64,000 nt of DNA from Niallia circulans NBRC 13626 (GCF_001591585.1 NZ_BCVE01000001.1:404773-468772); one strand, 5' to 3'. Counted from the first letter of the stretch, positions 48,735 to 59,253 are shown. Notes: generated from the letters alone by a model not told the origin. Numbers and translations: made by a program.

Positions 48735-50045
48735 TTATTTTCTTTCTCTTGCAAATATTTTAATCGGTGTTCCTTCAAAACCAAAGGCATCTCTAATCCG
48801 ATTTTCTAAAAATCGCTCATAAGAAAAGTGAAGCAATTCTGGATCATTTACAAAAACAACAAAAGTAGGCGGTCCAACCGCAACTTGGGTAGTATAGTAT
48901 ATTTTTAACCTTTTTCCTTTATCTGTTGGAGTTGGATTCATCGCAACCGCATCCATTATAACATCATTTAACACACTTGTTTCCACTCGGCGTGTATGAT
49001 TTTCACTGGCAACTTTAATCATCGGAATTAAAGTATGAATACGTTTTTTCGTTTTCGCAGATAAGAATACAATTGGTGCATAATCTAAGAATAAGAAATG
49101 CTCCCTTATATTTTGTTCAAAGGTTTTCATTGTTTTTTCATCTTTTTCTACTGCATCCCACTTATTTACGACAATAATAACTGCTCTTCCTGCCTCGTGA
49201 GCATAACCAGCAATTTTTTTATCTTGTTCAATAATTCCTTCTTCCCCATCAATAACTACTAAAACAACATCCGATCTTTCAATTGCTCGCAATGCTCTAA
49301 GTACACTGTATTTTTCTGTAGACTCATATACTTTTCCTTTTTTTCTCATTCCAGCTGTATCGATAATCACGAATTCTTCGCCATTAACCGTTACTTGGGA
49401 ATCAATTGCATCACGAGTCGTTCCTGCAACATTACTTACGATTACGCGCTCTTCGCCTAGCATTGCATTCACTAATGAAGATTTTCCTACATTTGGTCGT
49501 CCAATAAGCGAAAATTTAATGACATCATCATCATAATCCTTTGTATCACGTTTAGGAAAATGCTTTGCAGCTTCATCCAATAAATCTCCAAGTCCTAATC
49601 CATGTGAACCAGAGATCGGAAACGGTTCTCCAAAGCCTAATGAATAAAAATCATAAATTTGCTCTCTCATATCTGGATTATCTACTTTGTTAACAGCTAG
49701 CACAACAGGCTTTTTCGCTTTATACAAAATCTTCGCAACTTCTTCATCTGCGGAAGTAACACCTTCCCGACCGTTTGTTATAAAAATAATAACATCTGCT
49801 TCCTCTATTGCGATTTCTGCCTGCATACGTATTTGGTCTAAAAATGGTTCATCTCCAATATCAATACCTCCTGTATCAATAAGGTTAAAATCATGATTTA
49901 ACCATTCTGCCGAGCTATAGATACGATCTCTCGTTACTCCTGGTATATCTTCTACAATAGAAATACGTTCTCCTACTATCCGATTAAAGATAGTAGATTT
50001 CCCAACATTCGGTCGTCCAACTATCGCAATAACTGGTTTCGCCAT
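48735..50045 (-). CDS. der: ribosome biogenesis GTPase Der (EngA)
   Basis: A 436-aa GTPase with two consecutive G domains and a C-terminal KH-like domain, needed for 50S assembly. P-loops GRPNVGKST (about 10) and GRPNVGKSS (about 182), the DTGG and DTAG motifs, and NKVD/NKWD are all visible. The length equals B. subtilis Der (436). ATG 50045 is chosen over 50054 because of spacing from GAAGGG. Confidence 0.97.
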   Translation of the reverse strand: MAKPVIAIVGRPNVGKSTIFNRIVGERISIVEDIPGVTRDRIYSSAEWLNHDFNLIDTGGIDIGDEPFLDQIRMQAEIAIEEADVIIFITNGREGVTSADEEVAKILYKAKKPVVLAVNKVDNPDMREQIYDFYSLGFGEPFPISGSHGLGLGDLLDEAAKHFPKRDTKDYDDDVIKFSLIGRPNVGKSSLVNAMLGEERVIVSNVAGTTRDAIDSQVTVNGEEFVIIDTAGMRKKGKVYESTEKYSVLRALRAIERSDVVLVVIDGEEGIIEQDKKIAGYAHEAGRAVIIVVNKWDAVEKDEKTMKTFEQNIREHFLFLDYAPIVFLSAKTKKRIHTLIPMIKVASENHTRRVETSVLNDVIMDAVAMNPTPTDKGKRLKIYYTTQVAVGPPTFVVFVNDPELLHFSYERFLENRIRDAFGFEGTPIKIFARERK

Positions 50046-50421
50046 CGCTATCATCCCTTCATATACATAATCATTCTATCCATGCAGCATGATTCCTTAG
50101 CATAAACATCTCAAGGTAATCACGATGTTAAAGAACATTCTTAGATTATTTATTTCTTTTATGAACGTAAGCACTAAAGCTTTTTGTACTTTCCGTTTTT
50201 ATAGCTTCGTTTTAAAAACGTCTTAAAAACTGATTCAAAACGAAACCAATAATCGATTGCTCAAGTAATACCCTTTAACAAAAATAGTAAAATAGGGACT
50301 AACCCTTAAACTGAGAGGCAGACCCCTAACTAAAATAGTTTATCAAACAGATGTTAACCTAGCAACATAAAACTATATTTCTTTTATATAAGCTTACTTT
50401 TTGATAGTTCTCTTATGAGAA
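50046..50421. other. YIEGIA operon-der spacer (no gene)
   Basis: This 376-bp AT-rich region should contain the end of the YIEGIA operon transcript and the der promoter. I see only a weak palindrome near 50212 (CGTTTT/AAAACG) and no strong terminator, ORF or repeat. Confidence 0.5.
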
Positions 50422-50607
50422 TTAATGTCTTACAATAATAAAAACTTCCTCGCTGATTTTATGGGCAATCCCATCTAATATCGCTTCTAAATTTGTCGCT
50501 ACGGTTTCTAATTCCTTTGTATCTTGGCAATAAAATACACCGCTCCCTGGAGCAACTTTATTTGGATTAGTTGTTATGGAGGCTAAAATGTATTTCTCTA
50601 TAGTCAT
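50422..50607 (-). CDS. small capping-type subunit for the YIEGIA protein
   Basis: A 61-aa protein (MTIEKYILASITTNPNKVAP at the start, EEVFIIVRH at the end). It fits the small family annotated as a capping complex subunit for YIEGIA and lies exactly where that partner is expected. Its start overlaps the YIEGIA-protein stop by four bases, so the two are coupled. It has no signal or membrane segment. The mechanism is not established. Confidence 0.72.
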   Translation of the reverse strand: MTIEKYILASITTNPNKVAPGSGVFYCQDTKELETVATNLEAILDGIAHKISEEVFIIVRH

Positions 50608-51494
50608 TCTAACTCATCCTCCCTTTCTTCACGCTTACTTGGCATGCGAATCGCATTTTCTAGAGTTGGAACTGCACCAATGATGCGAATAGCTTTTTTT
50701 TCATTATGTATTTGGGGTAACACAAAAACAGCTACTCTCCCATCTTCAAGGTCTCTTTTTGCCAGAGGTACTAGCGCAGGTGTTCCGGAGTCACGGTATA
50801 CCCCAAGAGCTGTTGTAACATCATATAAAATAGCTTGTCTTTGCCCTAAATTTGCAATGGTGGTTCTCGCGTTAAAATTCTTAGGTGTGAGAATAAATCC
50901 CATTCCATATTTCAACACTTCTTTCTGTCGCTCCGGTAACCCAATATTCATAATGTAAATAGTATCAATATGTAAACCAGCCCCTTTAAACGTCGGTTGA
51001 ACATATTCTATATCCACTATATCCTTTAATTGACCACCAGACATTAGTTTCTTCGATATGACTACCGAAATGATCGCTGCAAGTATTCCTGTCCATATAT
51101 TGAAAACAATATATCCAAACGTGCTGACTAATCCTGCAAACATTACTAAATAATTTCTACTTTCAAAAGCAATCGCGATTCCTTCAATATATGTTTTTCC
51201 TCTTGGTACCATTTCAAAACTATCTAGTTCTGTTAATGTATTTCTCTCCATATTTCTAACTTCTCGAAATTGAGACGCTGCAACAGTAAGAAATGTTACT
51301 GCCGTAAAATCCTTGTTTAATATCGATGGTATTGCAACCGAACCTAAACCTGCTGCAATAAAACCTAACGCTATATGAATGATTTTTCCATGCAAATAAG
51401 TCGGGTATTGTCTATAATCCGTGCGCAGCATAAACATCCTTAACAATGTTCCAACAATCACTCCAAATAAAATTGGATAAACGAAATTGCTCAT
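50604..51494 (-). CDS. seaA: YIEGIA family sporulation membrane protein (SeaA/YphB)
   Basis: A 296-aa protein with three or four membrane segments (about 5-20, 38-60, 112-145), the literal YIEGIA motif in GKTYIEGIAIAFESRN, and a C-terminal cytoplasmic domain. It matches B. subtilis YphB, linked to spore envelope assembly. It overlaps both neighbours by four bases (yphA and the capping subunit), forming one coupled operon. The symbol is by position and motif. Confidence 0.82.
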   Translation of the reverse strand: MSNFVYPILFGVIVGTLLRMFMLRTDYRQYPTYLHGKIIHIALGFIAAGLGSVAIPSILNKDFTAVTFLTVAASQFREVRNMERNTLTELDSFEMVPRGKTYIEGIAIAFESRNYLVMFAGLVSTFGYIVFNIWTGILAAIISVVISKKLMSGGQLKDIVDIEYVQPTFKGAGLHIDTIYIMNIGLPERQKEVLKYGMGFILTPKNFNARTTIANLGQRQAILYDVTTALGVYRDSGTPALVPLAKRDLEDGRVAVFVLPQIHNEKKAIRIIGAVPTLENAIRMPSKREEREDELE

Positions 51495-52099
51495 AAGTTT
51501 TTTTGTCTCTCCTTTTCAAGCAAAAATACATAATTTTCCCATCTTGCAAGTGTTATTTTTAAGTAATAAAGTGAAATCAGTCCTAGCAAACCAAGTGTTA
51601 AAAAGTCGAAAAAGGCCATTGATCCAATGGAATAATCCATCTGATAGTTTCTTATAAGGAAGCTTAAAACCATCTCCCCATTAATACTTCCAATCAGCAA
51701 AACAAGTATTTGGCAAAATATATTTTTATGTAACAAGATAAGGAATGTAAATAATATACTTGTTTTCAGCCACACACCTGGAATAAATACCCAAACAGGA
51801 TCAATAATGGCCATTAACTCATATGTAACATAAGCTAACATCATAAAAAAAGATGAAATAATCGTGTAAATACAGTTCTTCCACCGCAAAGTACCTGTAT
51901 AAAAAAAAGACATTATTAACACAATCAGGAGCAAAATAGAGCAACTTATTCCTTGCCATTCCCAACGGTAAGGACTTAAAATAATTGCTGTTAATATGTA
52001 AATAGAATATTTCGTTCGGCTTGGGTTATTTTTGTCCATAAAAAACGTTGTTATTATCCAGATACACCATGTACAAAATAAAAAGATTGATCCTTCCAC
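51491..52099 (-). CDS. yphA: YphA-like membrane protein
   Basis: A 202-aa, very hydrophobic protein with about six membrane helices, many aromatic residues and no recognisable catalytic motif. Size and position upstream of the YIEGIA gene agree with B. subtilis YphA. GTG 52099 lies about nine bases after GAGGAG. Its stop overlaps the next start by four bases. The function is unknown; a role in the spore envelope with its neighbours is inference. Confidence 0.72.
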   Translation of the reverse strand: MEGSIFLFCTWCIWIITTFFMDKNNPSRTKYSIYILTAIILSPYRWEWQGISCSILLLIVLIMSFFYTGTLRWKNCIYTIISSFFMMLAYVTYELMAIIDPVWVFIPGVWLKTSILFTFLILLHKNIFCQILVLLIGSINGEMVLSFLIRNYQMDYSIGSMAFFDFLTLGLLGLISLYYLKITLARWENYVFLLEKERQKNL

Positions 52100-52319
52100 A
52101 TCCTCACTCTCCTCTATTTTTCCATTATGTCTCGGAACTATGTAATTTAAACGAAAAAGTTAGAAGAGCGCATAGTGACTATTCTGTAAATTTTTTTCAG
52201 GAAATTTTTTCATTAAGTAGTTTTCTGCCTTCGGAAGAATAATAAAAAGAACTTCTATGAAAGAAAAGAAGGAGAACATCCATTTTATAATGGAAATAAA
52301 AAAGCAGGAGGCATTGTAA

Positions 52320-52457
52320 ATGGGTAAAGATAGACAGGAAAAAAAATTAAAAAATAGTAAAAGAGTAGAATCTGATCGTGATCAAGCACTTCATTATAAT
52401 GGTTCCACTCGGTTACAAAGTCCAGAAGAAGGAAGATTACTTAACGATAATAAGTAA
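52320..52457 (+). CDS. ypzI: YpzI family small protein (45 aa)
   Basis: A 45-aa, charged, probably disordered protein (MGKDRQEKKLKNSKRVESDR at the start, then DQALHYNGSTRL). It matches the YpzI family as I remember it, found next to ypfD in Bacillus. ATG 52320 is preceded by AGGAGG. It is on the plus strand, convergent with ypfD across a strong hairpin. The function is unknown. Confidence 0.85.
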   Translation: MGKDRQEKKLKNSKRVESDRDQALHYNGSTRLQSPEEGRLLNDNK

Positions 52458-52464
52458 AATACAA

Positions 52465-52491
52465 AAGAGGTGGCCAAAATGGCCACCTCTT
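52465..52491. terminator. bidirectional terminator between ypzI and ypfD
   Basis: A perfect 12-bp stem AAGAGGTGGCCA/TGGCCACCTCTT with a 3-base loop lies between the two convergent stops. The T-tails are short, so terminator strength rests on the stem. Confidence 0.8.
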
Positions 52492-52503
52492 GATTCCATA
52501 ACA

Positions 52504-53643
52504 TTAATTTTTTAATTTTTTCAATTGCTCTCCAATCATATCACCTAATTGGAAACCTTTTGATTCCTCAGGAAGTTCATACACTTCTTCTTCGTCTATT
52601 TCTTTTTCTGTTAATTCTTTAATACTTAAAGAAAGACGTTGTTCTTCTTCATTCACATCTAAAACCTTTACTTGGACTTTCTGTCCTTCTTTTAATACTT
52701 CGTGAGGTGTTCCAATATGCTTATGGGCAATTTGAGATATATGAACAAGACCTTCAACCCCTGGGAACACTTCAACAAAAGCTCCATAGGAAACAATACG
52801 TTTTACAGTTCCATCTAGTACGCTACCTTTTTCAGCGCGCTCTGCAATGTCTGCCCACGGTCCTGGCTGTGTTTCTTTAATAGATAAAGAGATACGATCA
52901 TTATTACGATCAACACTTAATACTTTCACCTTTACTTCTTGTCCTTCTTGAACTACATCTGTCGGACTAGAAATATGATCATGAGATAATTGAGAAATAT
53001 GAACTAATCCATCAATACCGCCTAAATCAACAAAAGCACCAAAATCTGTAATTCTTTGAACGGTACCTGTTAGTGTTTCGCCAACTTCAATTGAGTCAAG
53101 GAGGTTTTGTTTTTGTTTATTTTTCTCTTCCTCAACAACTGCACGATGGGATAAAATAAGGCGACTCTTGTCTTTTTCCAATTCTACAATTTTAAAAGAA
53201 ATGGTCTTACCTTTATAATCAGAAAAATCTTCTACATAATGAGCTTCTACTAAGGAGGCAGGTACAAAACCTCTGACACCAAGATCAACCACAAGTCCGC
53301 CTTTTACCACGTCTTTTACTTCTGCTTCAAACACTTCGCCAGAATTAAACTTCTCTTCAAGCTGATCCCATGCTTTTTCCGCATCCACTTTTCTTTTTGA
53401 CAAAACGAGAGCATCTTCTTCCACTTTAATTACTTCTAATTCAAGTTTGTCTCCTTCAGATACTACGTCACTCGCTTTTTCAATGTGCAGGCTAGATAAT
53501 TCACTTATTGGTATAATCCCATCGAGTTTACTGTCGCTGATTGCAACAATTACCTGTTTCTCTTCCACTTTCGTAATCTGACCACTTACTACGTCTCCGA
53601 CAGTATAATTATTTACAACTACATCATTTAATTCCTCAGACAT
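52504..53643 (-). CDS. ypfD: 30S ribosomal protein S1 homolog (YpfD)
   Basis: A 379-aa protein with four S1 RNA-binding domains (about 14-80, 100-168, 188-257, 273-343) and an acidic C-terminal tail. [21 protein letters not shown] and [20 protein letters not shown] mark the last two. It is shorter than E. coli S1 (six domains), as in Bacillus. ATG 53643 follows AAGGAGGAG. A stem-loop at 53669-53699 lies just upstream. Confidence 0.95.
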   Translation of the reverse strand: MSEELNDVVVNNYTVGDVVSGQITKVEEKQVIVAISDSKLDGIIPISELSSLHIEKASDVVSEGDKLELEVIKVEEDALVLSKRKVDAEKAWDQLEEKFNSGEVFEAEVKDVVKGGLVVDLGVRGFVPASLVEAHYVEDFSDYKGKTISFKIVELEKDKSRLILSHRAVVEEEKNKQKQNLLDSIEVGETLTGTVQRITDFGAFVDLGGIDGLVHISQLSHDHISSPTDVVQEGQEVKVKVLSVDRNNDRISLSIKETQPGPWADIAERAEKGSVLDGTVKRIVSYGAFVEVFPGVEGLVHISQIAHKHIGTPHEVLKEGQKVQVKVLDVNEEEQRLSLSIKELTEKEIDEEEVYELPEESKGFQLGDMIGEQLKKLKN

Positions 53644-53668
53644 ATGTACTCCTCCTTCAACTCTATAG

Positions 53669-53699
53669 TGCCTGAACATTCTAGAAAAATGTTCAGGCA
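53669..53699 (-). promoter_or_regulatory. stem-loop in the ypfD leader
   Basis: Perfect 12-bp arms TGCCTGAACATT/AATGTTCAGGCA with a 7-base loop, 26 bases upstream of the ypfD start codon and next to its ribosome site. There is no T-run, so it is not a classic terminator of cmk. Confidence 0.7.
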
Positions 53700-53832
53700 A
53701 CCGAAAATAAATTAATCATCCTTACGATTTATAAGAAACCTTCTCTTTAAAGTTCTTACAAACTTCTTTTTTTGTCAAGTAAGAAACACTAGACTAGTTT
53801 GAAAGATTAAGTGATTTTTGCTTTCGTTTTCA

Positions 53833-54510
53833 TTAATTGCTTATTTTTTCTCTAGTTAACCCCATGATTTTTTCGACTACCTCATTTATGGATAAGGAAG
53901 TAGTATCCAACTCAATTGCATCGTCCGCTTTCTTCAATGGTGCAATTTCACGTTCTGAGTCTAATTTATCTCTTGCAGCAATTTCTTGTTTTAATTGTTC
54001 TAAATCTGATTGATATCCTTTTGACACATTCTCTTTATGTCTTCTAATTGCTCTTTCATCAACAGAAGCTAAAAGGAAGACCTTTACTTCAGCGGTTGGA
54101 ATAACATGGGTACCAATATCTCTACCATCCATTACCACCCCACCGTTTACAGCAAACATTTGTTGTCTTCTTACCATTTCTTCCCTTACAAGCTTATGTT
54201 TAGAAACAATGGAAACAGAGTTAGTTACTTGACTTGAACGAATTTCCTTTGTGACATCATGGTTATCTAAAAAGATTAGCTGTCCATGTTCCCCTGGGAA
54301 AAGCTCAATAACTGTTTCATTTAACATATTTATTAAACTTTTTTCATCTTCTAAATTTAAATGATGATTAATTGCTTTAAAGGTTAATGCTCTATACATA
54401 GCACCTGTGTCAATATAAATGTATCCTAATTGTTCCGCAACAATCTTTGCAACAGTACTTTTCCCTGCTGCTGCAGGTCCATCAATTGCAATGCTAATTT
54501 TCTTTTCCAT
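53833..54510 (-). CDS. cmk: cytidylate kinase
   Basis: A 225-aa P-loop kinase phosphorylating CMP and d[15 protein letters not shown] (about 11-22), [26 protein letters not shown] and [10 protein letters not shown] are all seen. ATG follows CAGGAGG. It is followed by ypfD after 189 bp, the conserved cmk-S1 pairing. Confidence 0.96.
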   Translation of the reverse strand: MEKKISIAIDGPAAAGKSTVAKIVAEQLGYIYIDTGAMYRALTFKAINHHLNLEDEKSLINMLNETVIELFPGEHGQLIFLDNHDVTKEIRSSQVTNSVSIVSKHKLVREEMVRRQQMFAVNGGVVMDGRDIGTHVIPTAEVKVFLLASVDERAIRRHKENVSKGYQSDLEQLKQEIAARDKLDSEREIAPLKKADDAIELDTTSLSINEVVEKIMGLTREKISN

Positions 54511-54764
54511 AAATCCTCCTGAACTACTGGCTCAAAAATACCAATTAACTTATTAAAAATTCTCCTATTCTATTTCTCCTCTAAAAGGAATCGGAAACCT
54601 TAGCTAGTCCTATTCATAAAAGAGAACATTATTATAATAGGAAGAGCAAGTTTTGCTTTTATGGCTTCACTTTCTTTTATTTTAACATATTCTTTCGACT
54701 TTTTATCATTAAATCCTTTTCTTTTATCTATCTCTTTGGATAGGAAGTTTAAGAAAATTCATCC

Positions 54765-54938
54765 TTATCTTCCAAAGGTCTCAAGAAAGGAGACAAAATT
54801 AGAATCCATTACACCCTCATATTGAGTGATTGTTCTTATTTCCGGTATAAAGTCCCAAGTATGAAGCATTTGGCCTATAATAAAAAAGGCAATTTGAAGA
54901 CCAATAATCTTTATTAAAATTCTTTCAACCGTTTTCAC
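54765..54938 (-). CDS. ypfB: YpfB family small membrane protein (DUF5359)
   Basis: A 57-aa protein with one membrane helix (about 8-27) and the ITQYEGV motif near the C-terminus. It begins MKTVERILIKIIG like YpfB. The start is GTG 54938, nine bases after GGAG; a TTG at 54947 sits on the site. Position between motI and cmk matches B. subtilis. The function is unknown. Confidence 0.8.
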   Translation of the reverse strand: MKTVERILIKIIGLQIAFFIIGQMLHTWDFIPEIRTITQYEGVMDSNFVSFLETFGR

Positions 54939-55037
54939 TCCATGCAACTCCTTTTCCTACTTTTCTTATACACAAAAGCTAGAGTCATTTAAAATTTAGA
55001 TTATAGGAATAGTATCGGAGTAAATGCATGCCTTTAT

Positions 55038-55709
55038 TCAAATTTCAAGCCCTTTCTTTTTTAGCGAAAGTTGACGGTCAAAGCTGAATCTCAGCATCGA
55101 CTGACGATCAACTGGATCGACGTCCAAAAATTCAATAGCCATTTTATAGTTCTGTTCGTTGTATTCGAAGATTTTTTTTATTTCCGCAGATAAATGTAAA
55201 TAATTATACTCACCATTTTGTAAAGGTAAGACTACCGAAACTTTAATTTTACTATTTTGCTGCAGATTTATATGTTTAGGAACTATTACTGCAGCCCCGC
55301 CTGCACTAAAATCCAACGAAACAGTTGTAAATGGTTCGACAGTATTCTCTTTCTTGAAAGGATGGATAGCCATATCAACACTTGTTTCAATTCTTACAAA
55401 TTGTCGTCGCTGAATCTTAATCATTTGATCATCAGAAGGAAGCGAAAGGATTAACAGTGGAACATTATTCTCTTTTTTCCTACCGATAACTTCTGAATGA
55501 AATAAATAAGCGATACCTTCGTTTGTTACAAAGTTAATCCTTAACTGAGCTCCATTCATGAGAAAAACAAGCTTATTTGTTTCAAGGTGAATTGGATATT
55601 CAATACTGATTGATTTCTCCTCGACTCCTAAAATACGACTTTTATACTGTTCTACTTTTGTTTCGCCATGAATCGGTTCAATTACTAACGTATCTCCAAT
55701 TGAAATCAC
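55038..55709 (-). CDS. motI: PilZ-domain c-di-GMP receptor, MotI (YpfA/DgrA) type
   Basis: A 223-aa cytoplasmic protein with an N-terminal YcgR-like domain (about 1-95) and a PilZ domain (about 98-215). The cyclic-di-GMP signatures are RRQFVR (101-106) and DFSAGG (133-138). In B. subtilis the homolog disengages the flagellar stator when c-di-GMP is high. GTG 55709 follows GTGAGA. It implies flagellar motility and c-di-GMP signalling in this organism. Confidence 0.92.
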   Translation of the reverse strand: MISIGDTLVIEPIHGETKVEQYKSRILGVEEKSISIEYPIHLETNKLVFLMNGAQLRINFVTNEGIAYLFHSEVIGRKKENNVPLLILSLPSDDQMIKIQRRQFVRIETSVDMAIHPFKKENTVEPFTTVSLDFSAGGAAVIVPKHINLQQNSKIKVSVVLPLQNGEYNYLHLSAEIKKIFEYNEQNYKMAIEFLDVDPVDRQSMLRFSFDRQLSLKKKGLEI

Positions 55710-55942
55710 TTTATCTCACACTTTCCTTCTTAATTATATAAATATCTTAATGCTAGATAACCTAATTTTTCCATATATAAATCGTTTAGAAAATTACCTT
55801 CCTAGACTTAAAGTCCTAATAATCAATTTGGTAAATTATATCAAAATACCTACTTTTATGTATCATTATTACATGAACGTTTTATATTTGGCAATACCGT
55901 CCCTTCCCTTATCACTTCAATCATTCCGCTTTTATTTACTAA

Positions 55943-55989
55943 TAATTAAAAAAGCTGTCAACATCCTTTTATAAAAGTTTGTTGACAGC
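55943..55989 (-). terminator. terminator after ypeB
   Basis: GCTGTCAACA/TGTTGACAGC stem around a 16-base loop is followed by six T on the minus strand, about 10 bp past the ypeB stop. Confidence 0.8.
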
Positions 55990-55999
55990 GACTTTCTAA

Positions 56000-57346
56000 T
56001 TACACAACTTCTTCATATACAGGTTCAGCATTTTTTAACTTCTCTACCTTCTCTTCCACTCCATTATCGGCATTTATATAAATTCGATAAGTGTCCTCAC
56101 CTAATGTCCCGATAAATTCATAACATAATACTTCTTTATTCAAGTCATTTAAGATGATTGCCAATCCATCATCCATTATTTTTACTTGTTTATTAATTTT
56201 CTTGCGTGCATCTTGTTTGGAAATAACCGGATCTTTTATTTCTCTTTCTTTATTTGCTATTAAATAATCCTCTGCTGCAAAACCAATGATATTTCCATTA
56301 TCCAAGGCAACTTTCATTTTGACACTATCTGGGTAAATTTTCACCCCATCTATTTCGGTGACAAAATTAAACACACCAATATTCTCATACTGCATACTTT
56401 CGAATAACGCTAGATTTTTAAATTTATGTTCTTTTAAAAATTTAACTGCTTGATTACTTGCTTCATTTAGACTTATTTTATCTTTCTTGACTTCTCGTGA
56501 GACAATTGACCATATTGGATATCCTCCTTTTTTCGTGATATCCATACTAGCTTCTACATTTGTTCCCTTTTCTTTAAGAGAAACACTATAAAAACCGTAG
56601 TTTGATCCTTTGCCACTTTCTGTGACTTTTACATCAACAGGATTTTTAAAATCTGCAAATTCTTTTGCGATTTCCTTTGCTTCTTTTTCTGTAATTATCT
56701 TCCCTTTTAAATTTTTAAAGTTTTCATCTTTCTTTTCCATGTTTACATTTGTCACACCAAAGCTCGTTTCCTGATAACCTTCTACTTTATCTTCAACCGT
56801 TTTTAAACCGTCAATAATGGTATTATCTAATTGTTTATCGGTAGCTAATGCCATCTCAACATCCATCCAGCGAAGATTTTTTTCCAGTACTAAGTGCTGC
56901 ACGTTTCGTAATTCATCTTGAATGTCTGCTGCATCTTTATACAGCTTTGTTAATGTTTTTGATTCCTCTTCCGATAAAGGTTCTTTATTTAAATCTCTTA
57001 CCGCTGTCCGATAACTAAAATCACCGATTTTCGCTAGAAACTCTTCTGTTTTATTAAATGGTAGTAGTGTCAATGGTAGTTGACCTACATCGGAATGGGC
57101 TTCCGAAGTAATTCGCCATACTTCTGCCAATGCAGGAGACAGAGATTGTTGTGAATTCATTGCTAAAGTTGTCCCAATTTGATCATGAAGCAAATCTACT
57201 TGATAGGTTAAATCATGAAAAGCTCTCTGGTAGTTATTCTCTGCGTTTAATAATACAGCATTTTTCTCTTTATGTTCCTGATAGCCCCAAAAGGCCACCC
57301 CTGCGACTCCGAGTGTTAATACTCCTATTAATATTCCTCTTAACAT
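56000..57346 (-). CDS. ypeB: germination protein YpeB
   Basis: A 448-aa protein with an N-terminal membrane helix (about 4-20), a helical stalk domain (about 30-200) and three C-terminal PepSY-like repeats (from about 215, LKGKIITEKEAKEIAKEFAD). In spores YpeB stabilises and localises the cortex lytic enzyme SleB. Its ATG lies 12 bp after sleB, the universal sleB-ypeB pairing. Confidence 0.95.
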   Translation of the reverse strand: MLRGILIGVLTLGVAGVAFWGYQEHKEKNAVLLNAENNYQRAFHDLTYQVDLLHDQIGTTLAMNSQQSLSPALAEVWRITSEAHSDVGQLPLTLLPFNKTEEFLAKIGDFSYRTAVRDLNKEPLSEEESKTLTKLYKDAADIQDELRNVQHLVLEKNLRWMDVEMALATDKQLDNTIIDGLKTVEDKVEGYQETSFGVTNVNMEKKDENFKNLKGKIITEKEAKEIAKEFADFKNPVDVKVTESGKGSNYGFYSVSLKEKGTNVEASMDITKKGGYPIWSIVSREVKKDKISLNEASNQAVKFLKEHKFKNLALFESMQYENIGVFNFVTEIDGVKIYPDSVKMKVALDNGNIIGFAAEDYLIANKEREIKDPVISKQDARKKINKQVKIMDDGLAIILNDLNKEVLCYEFIGTLGEDTYRIYINADNGVEEKVEKLKNAEPVYEEVV

Positions 57347-57358
57347 TGTCTCACCCCA

Positions 57359-58348
57359 CTATTTACAGAATATATGCTTACCTATTTGTTTAATTTGTGG
57401 TCGACCCCAGATCCATCCACTTGTTGCTGTATCTGGATTAAAGTAATATAACGCATGTCCTGTAGGATCCCACCCATTTATTGCATCTAAAACTGCCTCT
57501 TTTGCTTGTTCATTAGGCGTTAACCATATCTGTCCGTCAGCAACTGCTGTAAATGCACGCGGCTCAAAGATTACCCCTGATACAGTATTGGGAAATGATG
57601 CACTATTAACTCTGTTTAAAATTACTGCTGCAACAGCCACTTGTCCTACATATGGCTCCCCTCTTGCTTCACCATATACAGCATTCGCCATTATTTGAAT
57701 ATCATTTTGCGAAAAACCATTTGGAACATTTGCTGCAGTAGGTTTTTTTCCAGTTGTATTTTCTCCGCCATTTGTATTAGCAGTATTCTTTGGCGCATTA
57801 TTGTTGTTAGTAGTACCTTGATTACTACTTTTATTAGTTGTATCGTTGTTGCTAGATGCATTATTTTGTTTAGCTGTTTGACTGTTATTATTTGTTTTCT
57901 TTTGTACTGTTTCGTTTTGCTTTTTTGCAGTGTTTTTGTTCGAAGAAGGCATTTTTTGCTTTTCTAAATCTACTCCTCCATAATGGGAGAACTTTTTCCC
58001 GCGATTTATCTGTTCCTTGACAAATTGCTCATTGTATTTCGTTGCACTTGCTAACTTATTCTTCGTTTTCGTACCGGCTAATCCATCTATCGGCAAACCA
58101 TATTCATATTGAAAATTTCTTAACGCCCAATAGGTTTGCCAACCAAATACCCCATCAATCTTCCCATTATAATATCCTACATATTGAAGTCTTGATTGCA
58201 ATTCAATAACATCATCTCCTACCGCTCCATGCTGAATAACCTGATTGGAAAAAGCATGTACTTTTTGTTCAGCATAAGGAAATACTAGTAGTCCTGACAT
58301 AACAAAAAGGATGATTGATATTTTTGTGAGTAAAAACTTTTTATTCAT
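57359..58348 (-). CDS. sleB: spore cortex-lytic enzyme SleB
   Basis: A 329-aa secreted lytic transglycosylase active in germination. It has a signal peptide (about 1-32), a peptidoglycan-binding domain (37-100), a linker (about 115-208) nearly all Asn, Thr, Lys, Gln and Ser, and a Hydrolase_2 domain (213-329) with the catalytic Glu in NAVYGEARGEP (Glu227). The linker is longer than I remember for B. subtilis. ATG 58348 follows GGGGGT; the frame to 58363 has no site. Confidence 0.95.
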   Translation of the reverse strand: MNKKFLLTKISIILFVMSGLLVFPYAEQKVHAFSNQVIQHGAVGDDVIELQSRLQYVGYYNGKIDGVFGWQTYWALRNFQYEYGLPIDGLAGTKTKNKLASATKYNEQFVKEQINRGKKFSHYGGVDLEKQKMPSSNKNTAKKQNETVQKKTNNNSQTAKQNNASSNNDTTNKSSNQGTTNNNNAPKNTANTNGGENTTGKKPTAANVPNGFSQNDIQIMANAVYGEARGEPYVGQVAVAAVILNRVNSASFPNTVSGVIFEPRAFTAVADGQIWLTPNEQAKEAVLDAINGWDPTGHALYYFNPDTATSGWIWGRPQIKQIGKHIFCK

Positions 58349-58417
58349 GCTTATTACCCCCATAACTAATTACTATTAACATTAACTGTATTTTTTGTAG
58401 CAATTGGATTTTTATAC

Positions 58418-58457
58418 AAAAAAAAAGTAGAGTGAATGACTTCACTCTACTTTTTTA
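58418..58457 (-). terminator. terminator after prsW
   Basis: GTAGAGTGA/TCACTCTAC stem with a 6-base loop is followed by nine T on the minus strand, 90 bp past the prsW stop. Confidence 0.85.
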
Positions 58458-58545
58458 CATACTAGATACTTCAAATACTTATTCCAAAGAGGATTTTAAC
58501 CATTCCCCTTTCATTGTGGTAAATATTCCCTTTACCTTATTCCTA

Positions 58546-59214
58546 TTATGTCCCTGTCATTCTTCGAATATGTCCGCTGCTTAATTCTCTAGCACTTTTC
58601 ACCTTTCTAAGGCCTAACCACCATAAATAAAACATAAAAGGAGTGATGAAGATCAGCCAATTTTTCTCTAGAGATACAATATAATCGTATATAGCGTGAA
58701 GCAGAAAAGGAACAAGCAAGGAATAGACAAGCCATTTCCCTCTAGGCACAATAAATTTACCTTTTCCAAAATAATAACCCATAATAACCCCAAAAAGGGC
58801 ATGACTGGATACAGGAAGCAAGGCTCTCCCGATTGCATACTCCAGTCCATTTGCCACTAAATACAAAATATTTTCCATAGTAGCAAATCCTAAGGACACG
58901 GCAACCCCATAGACTATCCCGTCATAAGGCTCATCGAAATCGGCATGCTTCACCGCTGTATAAAAAACAATAAACCATTTAAAAAATTCTTCCAGTAAGC
59001 TCGTAGTAAGCAAGGAACTCCAAATTCCCTCTGGAATGACATGCTCTGCTTGAAAAACATATTGGATAAACATTATGGGAAACACAAGAAGTGCCCCTGT
59101 AATAAAAGACCGCATGACAAGTGATATTGGCTCGGAACCGTATTGGTCTTTTAAATAAAAATAGCTTAATAATGCTAAACCTGGTGCAATTCCGGCTGAA
59201 AAAATCGCCAACAT
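58546..59214 (-). CDS. prsW: glutamic-type intramembrane protease PrsW
   Basis: A 222-aa protein with eight or so membrane helices. The putative catalytic Glu pair is in LLEEFFKWF (75-76), followed by the His of [17 protein letters not shown] and HAIYDYI. In B. subtilis PrsW makes the site-1 cut in anti-sigma factor RsiW. No sigW/rsiW is in this window. AAGGGGAAA precedes the ATG. It lies 39 bp after ypdA. Confidence 0.93.
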   Translation of the reverse strand: MLAIFSAGIAPGLALLSYFYLKDQYGSEPISLVMRSFITGALLVFPIMFIQYVFQAEHVIPEGIWSSLLTTSLLEEFFKWFIVFYTAVKHADFDEPYDGIVYGVAVSLGFATMENILYLVANGLEYAIGRALLPVSSHALFGVIMGYYFGKGKFIVPRGKWLVYSLLVPFLLHAIYDYIVSLEKNWLIFITPFMFYLWWLGLRKVKSARELSSGHIRRMTGT

Positions 59215-59253
59215 TTTATTTCCCCTTTTCCCTTATATAAGAGTTGCACGGTC

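Noticed and set aside
58387..58418. sigma-G type promoter before sleB (TGTATA and AATACA)
   Set aside because: Spacing of 20 bases and poor -10 agreement; it also overlaps the prsW terminator.
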